From Wolfiporia cocos (Eukaryota; Basidiomycota; Agaricomycetes; Polyporales; Phaeolaceae), in contig JACCLO010000002.1 of the NCBI GenBank assembly GCA_029448655.1, forward strand, positions 3,410,001-3,474,000: a DNA stretch of 64,000 nt, in the 5' to 3' direction. The notes below the pieces were generated by a model, which was given only the letters and a program-made list of their open reading frames with translations, was not told the DNA's origin and searched no databases. Both the position numbers and the translations under genes were made by a program. Every line of letters starts with the position of its first letter. The first letter of the stretch is position 1. Positions 43,501 to 54,481 of this stretch are shown in pieces.

Positions 43501-46045
43501 CTACGCCTGGTCCTCCGCCTCCGCCTCCTCCGACTCTGCGAACACGGGCTTGGGCTGGTTTGCGCGCCAGGCTGCAGAACAAGGTTCACACGTCAGCACC
43601 ACAGCCACAGCAAACATGGCCAAGCACGGCCAAACACGCAGGAACGAAAATTTCTGTGCCACTCACCGGCCGTCCACACCGGGTCGCTGTCCTTCCCGGC
43701 GAGGCGGAGGAGCGCCTCGCGAGGCTGTGAAGCAAGTCAGCGCCGGCCAGGGAACGCAGCAGGCAGCGCAGGAGGACGATGCGAGCAGCTGCGGAGACTG
43801 AACCGAAGTAGGCCCCCGAGCTCCTTCCGTGGAAACGCGTGCCCGGCCTGTCGCAACGCGGCAACGGCATCCCCCGGACTGCCTAATCCATCAGCTGCGA
43901 CGGCCGAGGAGCAGCCGCGACGTTGCAGCGCTGCACCAGCCTCGTCCCCCTGCGCGACACAGCAAAACGCGAACACGCACATCCTCGTCCCGCGTCGTGT
44001 CCCGCACCAGGTTCTGCACGACGTGCTGCGTCGCACTCGCGCCGACCCGCCCCCCGCGCCCGGGGCCCGTCACTGGCAGCTCGGGCCTCTTGCTCTTGCG
44101 CGGATCCATGCGCTCCTTCTCCCGCTTCCTCTTGCTCCCCCGCGCGATCCCATCCCCGTCCTTGAACATCGGCAGCGCGTGCGGCGTCAGGATCGTCGGC
44201 GCAGACACCGCGTCCGACATGTCCTCGACCGTCGCCTTCCGCGGCGGCCCCTTGTTGAGGGGAAGCTTCGCGCCGTTGATCGAGGTCAAGGGCGAGTACA
44301 GCACGCAAATCTGCCCGCTCGCCAGCCCGGTGACAATCTGCAGCGACTCCATGAGCAATCCAATACCCAATTCGGTAGCACATACCTGGTTTATCTTCGA
44401 GTGCCAGAACACCTTGACAGGGGTGGTATCCACCTCGAGCTCCTTGACTGACTCCAGATCGTCCTTCCGCATGAACACGAGGCCGCCCTTGGCGCCCTTG
44501 GACGATGCGCCAGACCCGGTCACAACATACTTGTCGTCTGGGCTGAAAATAGCGTTTGTCGTCGGGTACAACGTGGTCAGATTGGAATGCGTCGCTAGAG
44601 GCTTCTTGAACGCCCGAAGATCCCAGACTACTGACGCCGTCAGCTTCTATCTCACGAGGCGGTGAAAGCGATGTGCTGACGTTTGACGGTGTCATCTCCG
44701 CCCCTGGTCAGCACCGTGCGTCCGTCCACCGAGAAGACCAGCGATCCTGGCTCTGTGTTCTTCGCGTGGGCACCCTCGATGGTCATGCTCGGCCGCACAA
44801 AGTTGGACTTGGTCTGCCACATATGCAGCGCGCCATCCAGGCAGGCTAACGAGTTCGTCAGATACTGATGCCATCACCAAGATGTCCGCCCAACAGGCGC
44901 CACATACCACCCCCAATGAGTCCGCCATCAGGCGAATAGCCGCAGGCAGTGACCTTAGTCCGTGCTCCGCGCTCCTTAGATTTGACCACAATCACCGCCT
45001 TTTGCTTCCGCTTGTTCTCGACATCCCATATCCTGTTGGGGCGGATAGATCAGAGTTTTGTCGCGAGATAAATGAGTTGACCACTGACCGTATTGTTGAA
45101 TCTACGGAGCTTGTGATGAACGTCTGCGGATCATAGGGGTGCCAAGCGCATGACCTCAGTTCGGCTACGTGCCCACTGTGCGGCCAGCAAAGTCAGCAAT
45201 CAAGCGAGGTGGCGCTAGGCGTTGAACGTACGATGTGTTCTTCATGTCTCGGATGTACGGATCACCTTTGACGAAGGTGGCCCTGCCAGTCAGGTCAGAC
45301 TATCCATCCGCAGCAGCAAACAAAGATACGTACAGCTCTTCGCCATCTCGGTCATACAGCTTCGCCTGTGTCGTCCCAGAGATAGCAAGGAACTGTTGTC
45401 CATCGTTAGAGTACTTGAGATCGTGAATCTGTGCGACAGGCGCAGTCGTCAGGTCCCCTCGCGGCTCTAATAGACGGGAACGACGCACGTAGTAAGTACC
45501 CGCGGGCTCCCAAGTTTTGAACGGCTTACACCTGTGATCCATGCCGCCAAAGTCCCACAACTTGCAGTCATAGTCGTGCGAGCCCGAGAGCACGCGTGCA
45601 CCGGACGGATCGAGCGCGAGCGCCGACACGACCTTCGTGTGGTCCTTGAGTATGAGCTCGTGTGTAGTGGGAAAGTCCGGAAGGTCGGACTCGTCGTCCG
45701 ATGGGTCGAACTCGGGCTCGCTTCCCTCCTCGGGCGCAGCTGCCCTGGGTGGCGGCGGCGGTCCGATGTCGTCTGGGTCGAACTCGGGCTCCTCCTCTAG
45801 CGCCTCCCCCTCCGCTGCGCTCGAGAACGGGGCGGGGGTCCCCTCCTCCTTCTTCGGCGCCGCGGCGGCAGACGACGAAGCCTGTCAGCGAACATATGCG
45901 TGAGCTGCACACCACGACGGAGACGCCGCACACGTACGTCGTCGCGTTTGTTCTTCTCGAAGCGGTTCGGGTCGAGCTGTCGCTGCCTCACCTTCTTTCC
46001 AAAGCCTGAGATGCCCATGGCGGCGAACACGTCCATGTCGGCCAT
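43501..46045 (-). CDS. WDR70-like WD40-repeat protein
   Basis: Multi-exon minus-strand gene from ATG 46,045 to TAG at 43,501-43,503. The N-terminus MGISGFGKK matches the WDR70/GAD-1 signature and is followed by an acidic, Pro-rich stretch (FDPSDDESDLPDF). WD repeats begin with VSALALDPSGARVLSGSHDY and KLWDFGGMD and continue through about 44,480. The C-terminal signature TPHALPMF ... DPRKSKRPELPVTGPGRGGR is diagnostic. A roughly 240-bp intron, then REALLRLAGKDSDPVW and RANQPKPVF, complete it. WDR70 homologues act in the nucleus with the DDB1-CUL4 ligase in DNA-damage response and histone H2B ubiquitination. 218 bp separate it from the BET gene downstream on the same strand. Confidence 0.9.
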
Positions 46046-46276
46046 CGTGGTGCGCGGTCCTGGGTGGTGTGTGCGAGCGCCAAGCGAGCGGATGCGCGCA
46101 GTAGCTTACGTAACGCGCGAACCTAGTATGATGGGCGCTCGTGGTACGCGTCCACCTTACCGTGAGCGAGCCACTGCAGAGCCCTGCCTGCGGTTCGCGC
46201 GTGCCCCGTCTTTTCCTCCCCACGGTCGACGGGCGTTCTTCCCATCTATCCCCATCGTTCCCTACTTCGCGCCCTC

Positions 46277-46928
46277 ATGCTCAAGCGACAAAGACAGCCG
46301 TCCCCTTTCCCGACGTCGGACGCGCCTATGGCACCCGAGCCTACCCTCGACATTGACTATGAGCGGGTCGCGAAGCGGCGCCGGCAGCTCGCCCCTCCCA
46401 ATCACAGCGGCTTCTCGCCAGGAAGCGAGCACGAGCGCGCTGAGAGCGCCGACGAGGAGACGGACCTCGAGGAGACCGAGGACAGCAGACGGCGGGCTCG
46501 GTGGCATGCGGACGCAGGCCTGTACAAGGCCGCCAACACGCTGCTGCACGACCTGCACGCGGAGCAGCGGCATCGGCTGGTATTCTCCTCGTCGTTCTCC
46601 CTGCCGCTCGCGACGGCGGGAACCGCGGCGCACACACGGGAGTGGCCCTCGCATCCCCAGCCACTCGCCCACGCGCCGCAGCACGCCCCTGTGCTGGCCA
46701 CCGCTCCGTTGGACAAAAACGATCTGTCCTGCGGTGATAACGACTTGCTCGAGGAGGGCAGGACAGGCGAGGAGGCACGCAGAGTGGCGGAGCGGTATGA
46801 GGACGTGAATAGGTGCGCTGCACCCGCTCTCCCTCCGTAGCGCCAACGCTTACCACCATCGCGGCAGACTGCTCGGTTCCTTCGTCAGGCGGAGATTAGG
46901 CGAGCGGCAGACACAACAAAATTCATGA
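46277..46928 (+). CDS. uncharacterised basic nuclear-type protein
   Basis: Two exons (46,277-46,812; 46,868-46,928), a 55-nt GT-AG intron closing in phase, 198 residues. The start MLKRQRQPSPFPTSD and YERVAKRRRQLAPP carry strong basic clusters (NLS-like). An acidic run follows (ESADEETDLEETED), then a helical segment ARWHADAGLYKAANTLLHDLHAEQR. The C-terminus ENR-like tail NRLLGSFVRRRLGERQ is basic. I recognise no named family. The helix rich in Leu, Ala and His next to basic ends could bind nucleic acid or a partner. It diverges from the WDR70-like gene, 231 bp apart. Confidence 0.7.
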
Positions 46929-48262
46929 CGTGTGCGTCTGCAGTGGTTTCCCCGGCCTTCTTCGACTCATCGCGATCGGACACCAGAAGAACGCGTATAG
47001 ACGTCCTTGTTTTTTTCTCGCTTCCGCTTCTTTGTGCTCGTCCTCCCGTCTCGCACCATCACACCGCACGCATCCCACATTCTCGTCTCGCATCCATTGC
47101 ATATGTTATTGGCCCCGTCACGCTTCACTCGCTATCCTATTCACACTGTACGATGTACTATAACACCTCGCGTTCCATCTTCAATGCACCCGCCCGGTGC
47201 TCTCACGCTTCCTTTCACCAACGCAGGGAACCAGCGGTAGCAGGCGACGGTGAGTCTTGGTGCGCGGGCCGCGGTACGTGTAGAAGACTGCGCGCTTCGG
47301 CGTCGCGACTTCGTGTCCGCCTGGCGACGCTGATGCGTTTTTGTGTTCATGACGCCAACGAAGGTCTAGACGACTGCCGATTCTCTAGCGGGATCGGAAT
47401 ATGCTTGTGTCACTGGTCGAAGATGGTGTCTACAACCCGTCTAGGTTGGTACAGCCAGGTGTCTCACTTTTCCAAATGTTTGATCCAGGCACTGCGCGTG
47501 ATCCTACGCTCCCAGTTGTTACGGGCTATGACCCTCTGATGATGTGAGCCTACCTCTGGCTGTGCCAGCGGCGAAGCAATACACTCGGCGCCACGAGCGC
47601 CGCTTGAGAGTTGGGGCATGCCGCTGATCCTTCGTAAGCCCCGCAGACGTGTTCGACCGGCCCACAGACTAACCCTATGAATGCCACTCCCCCATCGCTC
47701 TGACACAAGCCAAGACATGGCAAGCAGGCGGTGTGTTCCGTGAGATCGGTCTTCCATGTCATCCCGTCTGTGCGTGTGGATCCAACCCTGCAGCTGCCGT
47801 AGTGGGGTACGCACAAGAGCAAGAGTGTATCGATCTTTGCTCCATTGCAAGCAGACAGTTAAACCCCATTGACGTTATGTTTGTCAGACCGTTGCGTGCT
47901 AAGTCTCTCTCGGCCGTCCTTGTCGACCACATTCAGGGTATCCCGTCGTCGTGGGTTTGCGAAGCCGTTGTGGGTTTGCCAGGCTCATCCGTAACTTGCC
48001 TGCCTTTGGCTCCCGAGAAATCCATAGCCATCTCTGTACTGTTCTCTACAGAGGGGACGCCCCGCAATAAAGGCGACCCGCTGAGCAGCCAGCTCTATGT
48101 CGTTCTGAATCGTCGCGCTTCGTTCAATAGTACAAAGTTCATAATGTCGTTGATTGCACCCAGGTCCGGGTATGTGCGTGCATGTTCCTCCTCCTGTTCT
48201 CCCCGCTCCTCTCCGCCTCCCCCTTCCCATTTCTTCCCCCCTCCCACTCTTCCCACTTCCCA
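46929..48262. other. intergenic region with one possible small gene
   Basis: About 1.3 kb. A CT-rich, leader-like stretch (46,990-47,150) precedes an ATG at 47,153 in a region that may hold a short spliced gene (separate entry). The rest (47,560-48,262) shows no convincing coding sequence on either strand. Confidence 0.45.
47153..47539 (+). CDS. possible short spliced gene, unknown product
   Basis: Low confidence. A CT-rich leader precedes MYYNTSRSIFNAPARCSHAS (ATG 47,153), with a possible GT donor at about 47,250. Further on, a frame from ATG 47,402 reads MLVSLVEDGVYNPSRLVQPG ... VSLFQMFDPGTARDPTLPVV and ends TGATGATGTGA at about 47,539. That second frame has protein-like composition (about 45 residues), but I could not find a donor-acceptor pair that joins the two parts in phase. 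It may be a short exon of a small secreted or structural protein, or chance. Confidence 0.3.
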   Translation: MYYNTSRSIFNAPARCSHASFHQRREPAVAGDGESWCAGRGTCRRLRASASRLRVRLATLMRFCVHDANEGLDDCRFSSGIGICLCHWSKMVSTTRLGWYSQVSHFSKCLIQALRVILRSQLLRAMTL

Positions 48263-50039
48263 CTACAACACGATCCACGGCACCTCGAACAGGACAAAGT
48301 CAAAGTACTCCTGTTCGAGCAGCGCCTGGTACTCGCCGCCAAAGTCCTCCGCGCCGCCGCCGCCGGCCTTGCTCTTCGCGGGGTTGGCGCGGCGGCCGAG
48401 ATACGCGAACTGCGCCTGCAGCGTCGCCAGCGTGCGCTTCGTCGCCTTCGGCTCGGGCTGTGGAGACGGGAGGGTGGTCAGTCAGTGGGTGAAGCATGAG
48501 CGGCTGAACAGAAGGCGCGTATGAGCGTCGCTGTTGCGGGGAACAGCGGGACGGTGTTGATTCGGCCGTGATATAGCTCAAGAAGGATTTTACGGAGGAC
48601 CACGCGGGTGTCGGGTAAGGAGGGGGGAAGTTGGGGAAACATAGACCGATCGGCGACGCGGTCGGAGACGCACCTTGACCACAAGCCCTACGTACGACGC
48701 GGGCAGCCCGTACCGTAGCACGCTTTCGACGAACGCGCGCAGGACCTTGAGGTGCACCAGCAGCTGGAACGCCTCGGAGAAATGCGTGCGCGCGAGTTGT
48801 ACGAGCTCCGTCTGTGTCCGCCGTCGAGTACATTATTCGAGCGTATATGACGACGTCGGTGGTCAGAGCAGTCAGTGATGTCCGCAGTGTATCGGGAACG
48901 GTGCGCGCACCCAGAGCTCCTTCTCTACCGTGTCCGCCTGCGCAAGCTCTTCGCGTTGCTTCTCCAGTGCATCCTCGGTGAACGTGAAATCGCGCACGAT
49001 GTATCTGATACCGGACGCGGTTAGTGGTGTGTCAATTGTAGCGATGCGTAGACAGCCGATCCAAGCGACGACACGCACTTGTGTTCCCGGCACCGTTGAA
49101 CAAACTCGTCATGCGCCTTCTTGAACACGACGACGTTAAAGAGCGCGTACTCGTCGTCTGCAGCAATCAAAGTGGATGATCGAGGGACAACCAGCGCGGC
49201 AAGCCGCTCATAGCGCGCGTGCCAGTCCTTCACGAGGTTCCTGGGGAGACGGAGTCAATGCGCGACTTTCGACGGGATGCCCGGGCAGCGCGCACTTTGG
49301 GACGGCGACGAGGAGCGTCTCCATGTACTCCGACTCGCCGATGAAGTGCTCGGCGCGGACGACGTCGACGAGCGAGCGCACGGAGAGGTTGCCGCTGCGG
49401 GGACCATGATGTCAGCGGGCGGGAGTGCGGGGGCGGGGGAACGCACGTCTTCTTGCGCTGCATCTGGACGAGCGACCCCTTGGCGAGGTTGTAGCCCGCG
49501 AGCTTGCTCTTGAGCGTGTTGTCGACCGAGGTCATCTCCTGCGGCAGGCATGCACATCAGCACCCACGACGCGTCGGGCCGCGCGGCGCGCACCTTGTTG
49601 AGGACGTCGAGCATGTCCCGGAGGGGCCGCTGCACGCCGTACCGCCCGTCGTTCCAATGCCAGCTGTCGAGGAGGTACGCGTCGACGGAGCGGTCGCTGA
49701 CCTGCACATGCAGGGCGAGCTTGGCGGGGTCGTTATTGAGCAGGCTGCGGAGGGTGTCGACGGCCTTCGCAACGGTCGCGGTGAAGAACGCGTCGTGCTT
49801 TGGGAGATCCTCGGAGAGCGCGATGAGGGACTCGAGGGTGCCTGTCTGCGCGCGGACGGTCAGATGCGCAGGGGGACAGGGGGGCGGCGCACCTTGAAGG
49901 AGGGGATCGGGAACGGGGCGAGGGACGCGGCGGGGGGCTTGGAGGAGGAGGCGAGCTTCGCGGCGAGCTCCTGGTGGACGCCGTCTGCGTCGCCGTCGAG
50001 GGGGACGGCGACGAGCCAGGTGCTTTGGTCGGACGGCAT
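48263..50039 (-). CDS. VMA5: V-type proton ATPase subunit C
   Basis: Minus strand, ATG 50,039, TAG at 48,263-48,265. The first exons are 50,039-49,893; 49,845-49,594; 49,538-49,447; 49,394-49,296; 49,240-49,079, all GT-AG and in phase, and at least three more follow. Signatures of subunit C are STWLVAVPLDGDADG at the start, DAYLLDSWHWNDGRYGVQRP, EMTSVDNTLKSKLAGYN and GSLVQMQRKKTGNL. RSLVDVVRAEHFIGESEYMET, LVKDWHARYERLAALVVPRS, YIVRDFTF and the C-terminal FFDFVLFEVPWIV-type end complete the family pattern. Subunit C bridges the V1 head and the stator at the vacuolar membrane and controls reversible V1-V0 assembly. The start codon is 67 bp from the divergent sulfurtransferase gene. Confidence 0.95.
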
Positions 50040-50106
50040 CGTGGTCTGGACGGAGCGGATAGGCGCCCATGATGCGGGTCGTCTTTCGTCTTTCTCCTCG
50101 TCGCCG
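50040..50106. promoter_or_regulatory. 67-bp bidirectional promoter region
   Basis: Only 67 bp separate the start codons of the V-ATPase subunit C gene (minus) and the sulfurtransferase gene (plus). Both 5' leaders must be very short, or the transcripts must overlap each other's coding start. No TATA box is visible. Co-regulation is likely but not shown. Confidence 0.5.
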
Positions 50107-51483
50107 ATGCTGCTCTCGCCGCGCCCCGCCCTCGCCCGCCTCCTCCGCCCGCTCGCTGCCAGCCGCGCCATGTCGTCCGGTGCCGGCTCTGTCTTCGGCG
50201 ACGCGTGCCCCCTCGCCGTCACCCCCGCCCAGCTCCGCCGCCTCGCCCCCGCCTCCGTCGCCCTCCTCGACGCCAGCTGGCACATGCCCGCCTCCCCCCG
50301 CCGCGCCGCCGCCGAGTTCGTCAAGCTCCGCATCCCCGGCGCCCGCTTCCTCGACCTCGACGCCGTCGCCAGCCCCCACGAGCTCGGCCTCAAGCACATG
50401 ATGCCCGCCCCTGAGGCGTTCGCGCAGGCATGCGGTGCGTCTCCCCGCGCGATCGCGCTGCGTCCTGCTGAGCACCGCCCACAGAGAGCTTCGGCATCAC
50501 GCCCGAGTCGCACGTCGTCATGTATGCCATATGCTCTGAGCTGCGCGCGCCGTGCTGATGTGCGCGCAGATACGACACGCACGGCGTGTTCTCCTCCCCG
50601 CGCGCCCTCTTCATGTTCCGCGCATTCGGCCACGACCGCTCCTCCATCCTCGACGGCGGCCTCCCCGCCTGGCTCGCCCACGGCTGCCCCACCGAGTCGG
50701 GCGAGCCCGCGCCCGTCGAGAAGACTACCTATCCCGTCCCCAAGCTGGACGCGAGCGTCGTCCGGGGTATGCCACACCTCACAGACCGTGAACGTGCCGC
50801 TGAACAAAGACAGACTACGCGCAGATCGTGTCCAACGCGCGCGCCGACCCGCTCCGCGACTCGCTCGCGGACATCGTGCTAGACGCACGCTCGGAGGAAC
50901 GGTCGGTCCCCCTGCGCCTCACGCACGCGCACCGCTGATCGCCCCTCCAGCTACCTCGGCACCGCGCCCGAGCCGCGCCCAGGCCTCTCCTCGGGTCACA
51001 TCCCGTACTCCTTCTCCCTCCCCTTCACCGCGCTCCTCGACACGCAGCCGCTCTCCCTCTTCTCCGCCAGCGCGACCTCGCCGGCCCCGTCGACCCCCGA
51101 CGCCTCCGCGCCCGCGGACCCGCAGCCGCTGTCGCTCCCGATCCCGCTCCCGGAGAAGTACACGACGCTGAAGACGACGACGCGCATGCACGAAGCGGTG
51201 CGCGCCGCGCTCGGCGACGCGCTCGCGGAGGAGGTGCTCGCGGGCCGGCGCGGGGCCGTCGCGAGCTGCGGGAGCGGGATGACCGCTGGCGTCGTGTGGC
51301 TCGCGCTGAAGATGCTCGGCATGGGCGAGCAGGGCGCGGGCAAGGGACCCGCGATTTACGATGAGGTGCGTGGTCCGTGGCGGATGGGCCGACGAGAACT
51401 GATGGTGTAGCATGCAGTCGTGGACTGGGTATGCGATGCGTCCCGAGAGTCCAATTGTCAAGGGCGAGGAGAAGCGGGAGTGA
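50107..51483 (+). CDS. 3-mercaptopyruvate/thiosulfate sulfurtransferase (two-rhodanese)
   Basis: Six exons: 50,107-50,434; 50,485-50,521; 50,570-50,766; 50,814-50,901; 50,951-51,365; 51,418-51,483, all GT-AG, 376 residues. The N-terminus (MLLSPRPALARLLRPLAASR) is Arg/Leu-rich, like a mitochondrial presequence; a second Met lies at about residue 22. The first rhodanese fold has VALLDASWHMP and RIPGARFLDLDAV. The second ends in the active-site loop ASCGSGMTAGVVWLALKM, with the catalytic Cys and the CGSG-T-A pattern of mercaptopyruvate-type enzymes. It moves sulfur to cyanide, thioredoxin or the tRNA-thiolation/Urm1 pathway (Tum1-like role). GC-rich coding gives long antisense frames, which are not genes. 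Confidence 0.92.
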
Positions 51484-51834
51484 GCATCGTTCTGCATGAT
51501 ATTGGAGGATCTCGTCAAAATGAACTCGGGAATGTCGGAATCGAATTCTTGTAAAAAATCGTTGTACGTATGCTGTATCTCTAGTGCTCTACAATCCATG
51601 TCTGCCATCCTTGAGAATTACTGAGGAAGTTCAGACCCTAACCCCAGCTGCCCTCGCGCGATCACACGCAATACGCGGGCGCTGTAAGCGACCACCTGTG
51701 CTCGCGCGCCGGCCTCTCAGAGCGTGCATGTTTCTCAGCAGTCCCTTCCTCTCCTGCGGGGTGTAGCAGCTTATATATTCCTCGACATACAGTATACGCG
51801 CCCCCTTGGCCCCTCCTAATCCTACTTGCTTTGA

Positions 51835-52764
51835 ATGATGCTCGCACGACAAGCCGCGCGCTCGCTCCGGCATCCCCGCCTCGACGCTATCCCGTCCACC
51901 GCGCGCACGATCGTGACTGTGCCCGCTCGGCTCTCATCAGCTAGTCTGGCATACGCCTCTTCGGCGGCGAGTGTATGCTCGCGACGACACGCCCCGAGGC
52001 GGACGTACGCGACGCCCCCACCGCAAGTCGTGCACAGGTGCGCCGCATGCCTCCGACACTGCTCGGTATAGCCTGAACGAAGTGGTGGCTGTGCCCGCGC
52101 CTCGGCCACAAAGTGACCTCCCGGTGCAGAAGTATCACGCGTATGCGGACGCGACAATGGACCAGCTGCTCGAGTCGCTGGAGAACGCGCTGGACAGCAT
52201 CGGCGACCCGGAGTACGAGGTCGAGTATAGTGTGCGTGCGCCGCGTCGGGTACCCCTTTGCGCTACTTACGACGATCTCCATGTACAATCGATGATGACT
52301 GCTCTCGTCGGCATTCATCAACACCACCTCTTTGACCAATGATTGGAACACTTGGACGTGCAGAGCGGCGTGCTCACGCTGAAGCTCGGCGCAAAGGGCA
52401 CGTATGTGATCAACAAGCAGCCCCCGAACAAGCAGATCTGGCTCTCCTCGCCAGTGAGGTGAGTCCCGCCCTCCCATTCCTGCGCACCATCCCCCTGCGC
52501 ACCTACTCCCCTCCTCATATCTCTCACCATCACCACACCATCTTCCTCTATCTGTCGCTCCCTTCCGGTCCCGGCTGCAGACGAACCGCTCACACCACCT
52601 ACCACAGCGGCCCGAAGCGGTACGACTACTCGCCCGCGCTCGACGACTGGGTGTACGGCCGCGACGGGCGCACGATGAGCGCGCTGCTCGAGCAGGAGCT
52701 CGGCAGTGCGTTCGGCGGGGCGGTCCAGCTCGGCATCAGCCGCGTGTCCGCGCTACAGCAGTGA
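51835..52764 (+). CDS. YFH1: frataxin, mitochondrial
   Basis: Spliced gene from ATG 51,835 to TGA at 52,762-52,764. The N-terminus [16 protein letters not shown] and later Arg/Ser-rich sequence is a mitochondrial presequence. The frataxin fold starts [20 protein letters not shown] with an acidic helix, then [20 protein letters not shown] and [15 protein letters not shown] and a C-terminal [11 protein letters not shown] follow. The KQPPNKQIW and SGPKRYD blocks are diagnostic. Frataxin activates the cysteine desulfurase complex for Fe-S cluster assembly in the matrix. The first intron donor is ambiguous (GT at 52,004 or 52,038); the later introns (about 52,229-52,360 and 52,460-52,609) are clear. 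Confidence 0.93.
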
Positions 52765-53535
52765 GCGCCGCCGCGGGACCTCGCGGTTGGGAGTGGACGA
52801 GGGTGGGGGTGCTAGTCAGGAGAGACTCTCTCGCGGTATGTGTTGGGAAGGATTCGTGTTGGGCAGCGATGCTGATGCTGGAGGGTGAGGGCTTGTGTAG
52901 CGAAAAGCGTGTTCACAGGTATTGTACATGTATATTTAGCGAGCCATTTGCCACATCCCTACTCTTTACTCATGCATGGATGTGTATCAGCTGCTCGGAC
53001 GTGTATTACGAGCCAGAGTGAATGCTCGGGATGCAAGGTCCAAGGCTTACGTACATTGTGGCACGACAGCCGGCCACGCACGGCATCGAGCCCGCTGATT
53101 GAACTGTATCAACCTGGGATGTAACAGTATGCTCTGTTCAAGGACAACATCTGATGCATTATGTCTTGTTGGAGGTCGACCTTGATGGGAATTACGTGCA
53201 GCTGTATAATGTACACTGGCACTACCGATACCCAATACAGGCGAGCGAACGGGCAAACGAACAGCTATGATACAGCACAACGATTCTCTGTTAAATAGGG
53301 TCGTCAGTCGTCAGTCGTCAGTCATGCCGGTCATATCATGCGGATGTTGGTACACGGCCAGTGCTGCTGGTGCTGGCCAATCGAGCATGTCTTCTTCCGT
53401 CTATGTTCTTCGTCTTTCCCCATCTTTGTCCTCTGTCTTCGTCTTCTCCCATCTTTGATCCCTGTTCCCCGTCCCTATCCCCATCTGTTCATCTGGTCCC
53501 CCTCCTTGCCGACCCCGACCCCACACCGGGGGGCG
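52765..53535. other. convergent intergenic region
   Basis: 771 bp, expected to hold two 3' UTRs. A 7-bp tandem repeat 'gtcgtca' occurs at about 53,300-53,322. No gene-like feature was seen. Confidence 0.5.
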
Positions 53536-54481
53536 CTACAGCCTTACCCGGCGAAACAGCCGGGGGACAGACCACCTGCGCGTCACCCTCCGCTCCCCAT
53601 CCTCCGCGCGCTCATCCTGCCTCCCCGAGCGCAGCACGCCCAGCTCGTCCGCGCCGTCCGTGCTTTCCTCTCCCTCCGTCCCCTCTCCCGCCGTCCCCTC
53701 TCCCGCCGTCCCCTCTCCCGCCGTCCCCTCTCCCGCCGCATCCCGGCCCCTGCCCGCGCCGCCGTCCCCGTCCTGCTCCGCGCCGCAGTCGCCAACGAGG
53801 TACTCGCGCAGCGCGGTCTCGCGCCACACCGCGAGCACCTCCTCGAACGGCGGCGGCGGGCGCGGCGGGGGCACGCCCGCGACGCCCGCGGGGCGCCCCG
53901 TGTACTGCACTGCGATGCGGTACTGTGTGTGTGGCGCGGGCGCGGGCGGGCGGGCGCGCAGTATCCCGTGGCTGCGCGCGCGCGCGAGCGACGGCGCGTG
54001 GAGGGAGAAGCGTGTGCGCGTCGGCGAGGGGGAGAGCGTCGGCGTCGGCGTCGGCGGGAGGGAGGCGGAGGCGCGCGTCGTGCGCTTGCGGCGGAGGGTG
54101 ACGGACCACCTGGATGCAACGGATGAGCGATCATGCGGGAGAGGCGGATGGAGGGAGGAGACGCACCCTTCGGTGAGGAGGATGTTGTACCCGCGGTGCG
54201 CGGCCTCGCGCCGGAGACGCGAACGGGTGTGGAGGAGCGCGGCGTGGACGTTGAAGTGCCGCCCGGCGCCGCGCACGGCGTTGCGGTCAAACTCGTAGGA
54301 CGCGCTGAGCTCTGTGTCGCTCACACGGAGGATCTGCAGGTCTGCATGTGGTTTAGGGGGGAGAGCGGGCACGAAAAATGGGGCACGCACCCTCGTCGTC
54401 GTCATACATGGGCACGGGCTCGACGCATTTCGAGTCGACGACTTCCCAGGGCTCGTCGATCTCGCGGCGTGCAAACCACAT
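53536..54481 (-). CDS. uncharacterised protein with a 15-bp coding repeat
   Basis: Minus strand, ATG 54,481, stop at 53,536-53,538, at least three exons. Exon 1 MWFARREIDEPWEVVDSKC is followed by an acidic DDDED and a GT-AG intron. Exon 2 encodes DLQILRVSDTELSASYEFDR ... GRHFNVHAALLHTRSRLRRE. The last exon contains an Arg/Ser/Pro region, QYRIAVQYTGRPAG, PPFEEVLAVWRE and a four-unit G-E-G-T-A repeat from an exact 15-bp tandem repeat. I recognise no family. The N-terminal block looks like a compact domain (alternating strands and a His-containing loop), the C-terminus disordered. The very high GC makes every frame open, so the frame choice rests on splice phase and the compact exon 1-2 sequence. 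Confidence 0.6.
53680..53739. repeat. exact 15-bp tandem repeat, 4 units, in coding sequence
   Basis: Four consecutive copies of a 15-bp unit (cccctctcccgccgt), the last differing only at its final base. It encodes repeated Gly-Glu-Gly-Thr-Ala on the minus strand. Length change would be in frame, so it may vary between strains. Confidence 0.9.

Noticed and set aside
49504..51171. 555-codon open frame spanning two genes
   Set aside because: Its first part is antisense to V-ATPase subunit C and its last part leaves the true frame of the sulfurtransferase after exon 1; openness is due to GC-rich codons.
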